A stretch of DNA of 64,000 nucleotides from Cristatella mucedo. Taxonomy: Eukaryota > Bryozoa > Phylactolaemata > Cristatellidae. Both the position numbers and the translations under genes were made by a program. The DNA lies in contig WPIO01000001.1 of assembly GCA_009760855.2 (NCBI GenBank), forward strand, positions 6,877,001 to 6,941,000. The letters are read 5' to 3'. Positions 60,939-64,000 of the stretch are shown piece after piece. Each line of letters starts with the position of its first letter. Position 1 is the first letter of the stretch. The notes below the pieces were generated by a model, which saw nothing but the letters and a program-made list of their open reading frames with translations, ran no database searches and was not told the DNA's origin.

Positions 60939-63244
60939 ATGATGACGCTGCAGTACGTTCAAGTCGTTGAAAATGAGGGAGATGAGGCGATTGAGCTACC
61001 TACTGAAGAGGACGGCACGTTGCTTCTGACGACGGTATCGGCTCAGTTCCCTGGTTCGTGCGGGCTGAAATACCGGAATGCCGAATCGGGCAATTTACGA
61101 GGCATTCGCATTCAAGATGGAAAGCTGTTTTCACCTGAAGATAGCTGGGGAAGTCATTTGTATTACGTCGTGTTTCCAAAAGGTATTCGTCCAGTTTTTA
61201 GCCCACGCGTTTGCCGGTCTCTTTTCGATCGGCTACATGGGTTCAAAATGGCGCGCTACTTCCTTTAGGGCCTAGCTTACAGTGGACCCGGATTACTTAA
61301 TGCGTATTGTGCTTTAGCCTTTGTTTTCCGCTGAGAGTTTCTGTATGCTTACGGAGTTATTCAGATCAACATGGCTGAATCGCTCTTGACCGCTGTGCAC
61401 ATAATTACGTTTTTAGCTCGTAGAGTTGCCCCATTCTTTCTTGGTAGGGTTTTCCTTGTTTCGATGTCATTACTCTTTTGGGGCAAGTATGGGATTGGAA
61501 ATCTAGGAGAGCACGTGTCTTCTTTGTAAAGTAATTTAGATGGTGGTTGCTTGAAAAGCGACTTGTATTACTGTGAGATGACGACTACTTTTCTTAGTGT
61601 GGCAGGTAGGCGGTCGTCGTAATAGTAACTGCCGAGGTTGACTTAATAGACGGAGCGTTTTTGGCTGCCACTAGCTTTTAATATTTCAGACAGTAACAAG
61701 CGAAAGGGAGAGGCGCTGGAGACCTCAAACGCTAAAGTAAAGAAGCCCACCCCGCCTACACCAACGGCAACATCTTCAACACCGTCGTCGACTCCTTCGA
61801 GCCGTCAGAAATGCACCGACCTGATTGTTCTTGGCTTGCCGTATTCATGTGAGAAAGAAGAGCTTCAGACTTACTTTGAGCAGTTTGGTGAGGTGCTCAT
61901 GGCTGAGGTAAACTGCAATAGAAGGGAAAAGGATCACTCCATAACCGTGCCTGTTAAGTGTGTTTGGGCATAGTTTTATCAGGCCTTTAGCTCGCGTGTT
62001 TGTGTTGTGCTTGGCAGATTAAGAAGGATCCCAGGAGTGGTAAATCGAAAGGCTTTGGTTTCATCAGATTTGGTGACACTGACTCACAGACCAAAAGCCT
62101 AAATCAAAGGCACATGATTGGTGGTCGATGGTGCGACGTGAAGATGCCACTATCCAAGGTGAGCAGTATGCAGTGCACGATTCTAGCAAAACAAGTTATT
62201 TTATTTTCATTGCAACAATTCGTTGCATGTGTGCAGTTAAAAGATCTTGGATTTTAGGAGGGTCCATCAGGAGTGACAGGAAATAGGAAAATATTTATAG
62301 GCAGATGTGCTGAGGATATCAACGCCGAAGATCTGAGAAATTATTTCTCAAAGTATGGCGAGGCAAGTTATGTTTGATGCTGTTTTAGTTGGTCATTATA
62401 GTTCCTATTTATAAATATTGACAGCACGTAAGACTGGTCACAAGATGCAAATGCTGTGGCTTTCTCACCATATTCGAGACTATTGAGTGTTGTGGATTTT
62501 TGCTCTTCTATGCAGGTTATTGACGTTTTTATTCCCAAGCCTTACCGAGCATTTGCTTTTGTTACATTTGCGGATCCGTACGTGGCCAAAGGTTTGTGTG
62601 GTGAAGACCATATTATTAAAGGCTCTAGTGTGCATGTAAGTTCTGCTGAACCAAAGAATCCTGAGAAGAGACCATATTATGACGATTCTGGATATCGTGG
62701 TGGTAGTGGTGGTGGTGCTAGCAGATACGATGATGGGTATGGCAGATATGACGATGGCTATGGCTATGGCGATGGCAACTACGGCAACAACTATGGGCCC
62801 AGCCAAAGAGATGACTGGGATGGTCCTGGTTCGTATCATCGCTCACGTCGTGACAGCGGACCTTATGGAGGCCCAGGAATGGGAGGAGGTATGGGCTGCT
62901 CCTTTTCTGCAATCTTATTTCTGCTTACTTGCATGTGTTAATGACTAGAGCAGCAGATTCAGCTAGCTTTTTTCTGCTTGTCCAACCTATTATTCGCTCA
63001 CCACTTCTGCTACTTAGCACTCATTACTAATGCTGCTAAGTTGCTGCTGCTGTCTCATCCTGGTCCAAGTTCACCAAGGTCCAGCTTTTGTGATGTAGGA
63101 GCAGTTCTGTTTGAATGTTGGCAGTTTGGTCCCTTGTGAACAGATGAAAGATTGCAGAGCTTGACTGATTTTCTTGGCTGTCTGTTGATAGACCGAGCGC
63201 CTAGGAGACCGTCTGGCAGAAGTTCGTATTATGACGCGTACTGA
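60939..63244 (+). CDS. TARDBP: TDP-43 orthologue, six exons, 377 residues
   Basis: Exons: 60939-61182, 61690-61907, 62018-62158, 62258-62362, 62516-62888, 63192-63244; all phases join and the total is 378 codons with the stop. The start is one of two adjacent ATGs (60939 or 60942). Residues 1-80 are the N-terminal oligomerisation domain ([20 protein letters not shown]). A bipartite nuclear signal lies at 85-100 (KRK...KVKK). RRM1 has LIVLGL (126-131), KGFGFIRF (165-172) and [13 protein letters not shown]2 has KIFIGR (212-217), RAFAFVTF (247-254) and [10 protein letters not shown]. The first aromatic of RRM1, Trp113 in human, is Tyr133 here. The tail (about 290-377) is Gly/Tyr/Asp-rich, shorter than the human one, and lacks its Q/N-rich and helical segments. 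The protein binds UG-rich RNA in the nucleus and controls splicing and mRNA stability. Intron 4 is GC-AG. Confidence 0.95.
62363..62515 (+). other. GC-AG intron 4 of the TDP-43 gene
   Basis: The exon ends GGCGAG and the intron begins GCAAGT, the usual strong context for a GC donor; it ends TCTATGCAG before GTTATTGACG. Splicing here joins YGE to VIDVFIPKP in frame, as in the conserved RRM2. The only nearby GT (62367) would add four bases and shift the frame. Confidence 0.9.
62889..63191 (+). other. Intron 5, inside the glycine-rich tail
   Basis: Donor GAG then GTATGG at 62889; acceptor CTGTTGATAG ending at 63191. Splicing gives a C-terminus [20 protein letters not shown]. If the intron is kept, translation runs on to TAA at 62939-62941 and ends [17 protein letters not shown] instead. 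Confidence 0.75.
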
Positions 63245-63890
63245 CGTGCTGATCGCCAGCTGATTTTGAGCGAGCTGCGAGCAGAACGAGAACGGCTGCC
63301 TGAAGGACATAACTGAGTTGTGCTCGAGATCAGTTCGAGAAATTGAGAGGCTTACCCGAGGAAGCACATGCCAACAGTCTTATCCGTGAACTGCAGTGAA
63401 CTGTGATGAGGCCTTGATACTATGGACAGCTGTGCGCCTGCTGTATGCGAGGTATACCAACATATTTGGATGCAATATCAGTGTGGCATGTTTTTGCCAT
63501 GTGTGGCCGAATAAACAACTTGAACCACGTGAATGAGGACCTTGGTGATCCATAGTGAAATAGCCATGAGAAGCCTTCATAAATGTGTTTATTCCAGGCG
63601 TCTTAACAAAGTGAATGCTGCACTGCTGATGTGTTCTTTTGGCTCTAGTACTATTTTCTTTAAACAAATTTGCTGATCTTTCGTGAGTCTTAAGCGAGGT
63701 CTTCACCTATCCCTGTAAAGCCTCTGCACTTCGGGAAGCCACTGTACTAGAAGAATTTGGGTAAGTATAGCTTTCCAGGTTGTTGACAAGATGGTATTGC
63801 ATCATATTTTTTTTAACCATTGATAGCATGGATCGTTCTGTTTGCTGATGTATTTATATGAAACAATAAAGTTGCATTAGTAAAGCTGGC
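63245..63890 (+). terminator. TDP-43 3' UTR with two poly(A) signals
   Basis: AATAAA at 63510-63515 and again at 63865-63870 would give 3' UTRs of roughly 290 and 640 bases. The region is G+T-leaning. Vertebrate TDP-43 regulates its own mRNA through its 3' UTR; whether this one does is unknown. The 108-codon frame on the opposite strand here has no support. Confidence 0.7.
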
Positions 63891-64000
63891 CTAACTATAA
63901 ACCCAGGCAACGCGGCTTTGTTTCTAAAAGACCATGCATTGGAGATATAAAGTTCTGTAATGCTGCGACCCTGCTGCCTTGTTGAGACATCAGCCCTGTA

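Noticed and set aside
62231-62257. CAG acceptor at 62236 for TDP-43 exon 4
   Set aside because: The resulting exon reads LKDLGF and then hits TAG; the next AG at 62257 gives the conserved frame.
62363-62370. GT donor at 62367 for TDP-43 intron 4
   Set aside because: Would add four bases, shift the frame and break the conserved YGE-VIDVF junction; the GC donor fits exactly.
62480-62839. 119-codon minus frame rich in Ile/Val
   Set aside because: Antisense shadow of the repetitive Gly/Tyr/Asp codons of TDP-43 exon 5.
63380-63706. 108-codon minus frame
   Set aside because: Lies across the TDP-43 3' UTR and its first poly(A) signal on the opposite strand, with no support.

Overview
The window is nuclear DNA from an animal, most likely an invertebrate. 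The one firmly recognised gene is a six-exon orthologue of the RNA-binding protein TDP-43 at the right end. Its N-terminal domain, two RRMs and bipartite nuclear signal align with the human protein, but its glycine-rich tail is short and unlike that of vertebrates. Introns with GT-AG (one GC-AG) boundaries, AATAAA poly(A) signals, tRNA-derived SINEs, L2/CR1-type LINEs, a DNA-transposon MITE and long microsatellites all fit a repeat-rich metazoan genome. I cannot assign a phylum from sequence alone.

Most of the window is accessory sequence. Two LINE families account for nearly all retrotransposon debris. LINE-A (L2/CR1-like, with a conserved 3' end ending near GGAGATACAT) occurs at 1.7-4.3 (-), 20.2-21.6 (+), 36.0-36.3 (-), 46.8-48.6 (-) and 52.1-52.4 kb (-). 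LINE-B, which ends in a conserved ~65-base tail followed by (ATT)n, occurs at 5.8-7.5, 10.9-11.8, 12.2-12.5, 24.4-25.5, 31.6-32.5, 39.7-40.0, 42.6-43.5, 44.3-45.1, 45.5-46.7, 48.9-50.4, 56.3-56.9 and 60.0-60.2 kb. Every copy is truncated or frameshifted. The same LINE-B tail forms the 3' end of a tRNA-headed SINE (SINE1, four copies) and also occurs alone. In all it appears more than 20 times. A second tRNA-headed family (SINE2) has three copies.

Three regions look genic. (1) A CpG-dense block at 17.3-18.3 kb resembles a promoter and first exon. It is followed by about 11 kb that tends to be G+T-rich on the + strand, leading to a 283-codon ORF at 29.03-29.88 kb that sits just downstream of a good splice acceptor and upstream of an AATAAA. 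These may be one transcription unit. (2) At 51.8-54.9 kb a CpG-rich gene on the + strand has two confident internal exons that join in frame, and possible 3' exons before an AATAAA. Its Tyr/Pro-rich product is not recognised; the style recalls small ciliary or sperm-tail microtubule proteins. (3) The TDP-43 gene lies at 60.9-63.9 kb. A further CpG-rich, promoter-like patch lies at 38.35-39.2 kb.

Long simple repeats punctuate the window: (GA)n at 11.8 and 27.5, (GT)n at 22.4 and 53.4, (AT)n at 25.6 and 30.5, (CT)n at 35.6, and a compound (CT)n/(CA)n array with internal higher-order structure at 58.1-58.9 kb. A 698-bp Harbinger-type MITE lies at 26.1-26.8 kb. The remaining stretches contain only short overlapping ORFs on both strands, many with no ATG, and I regard them as non-coding.
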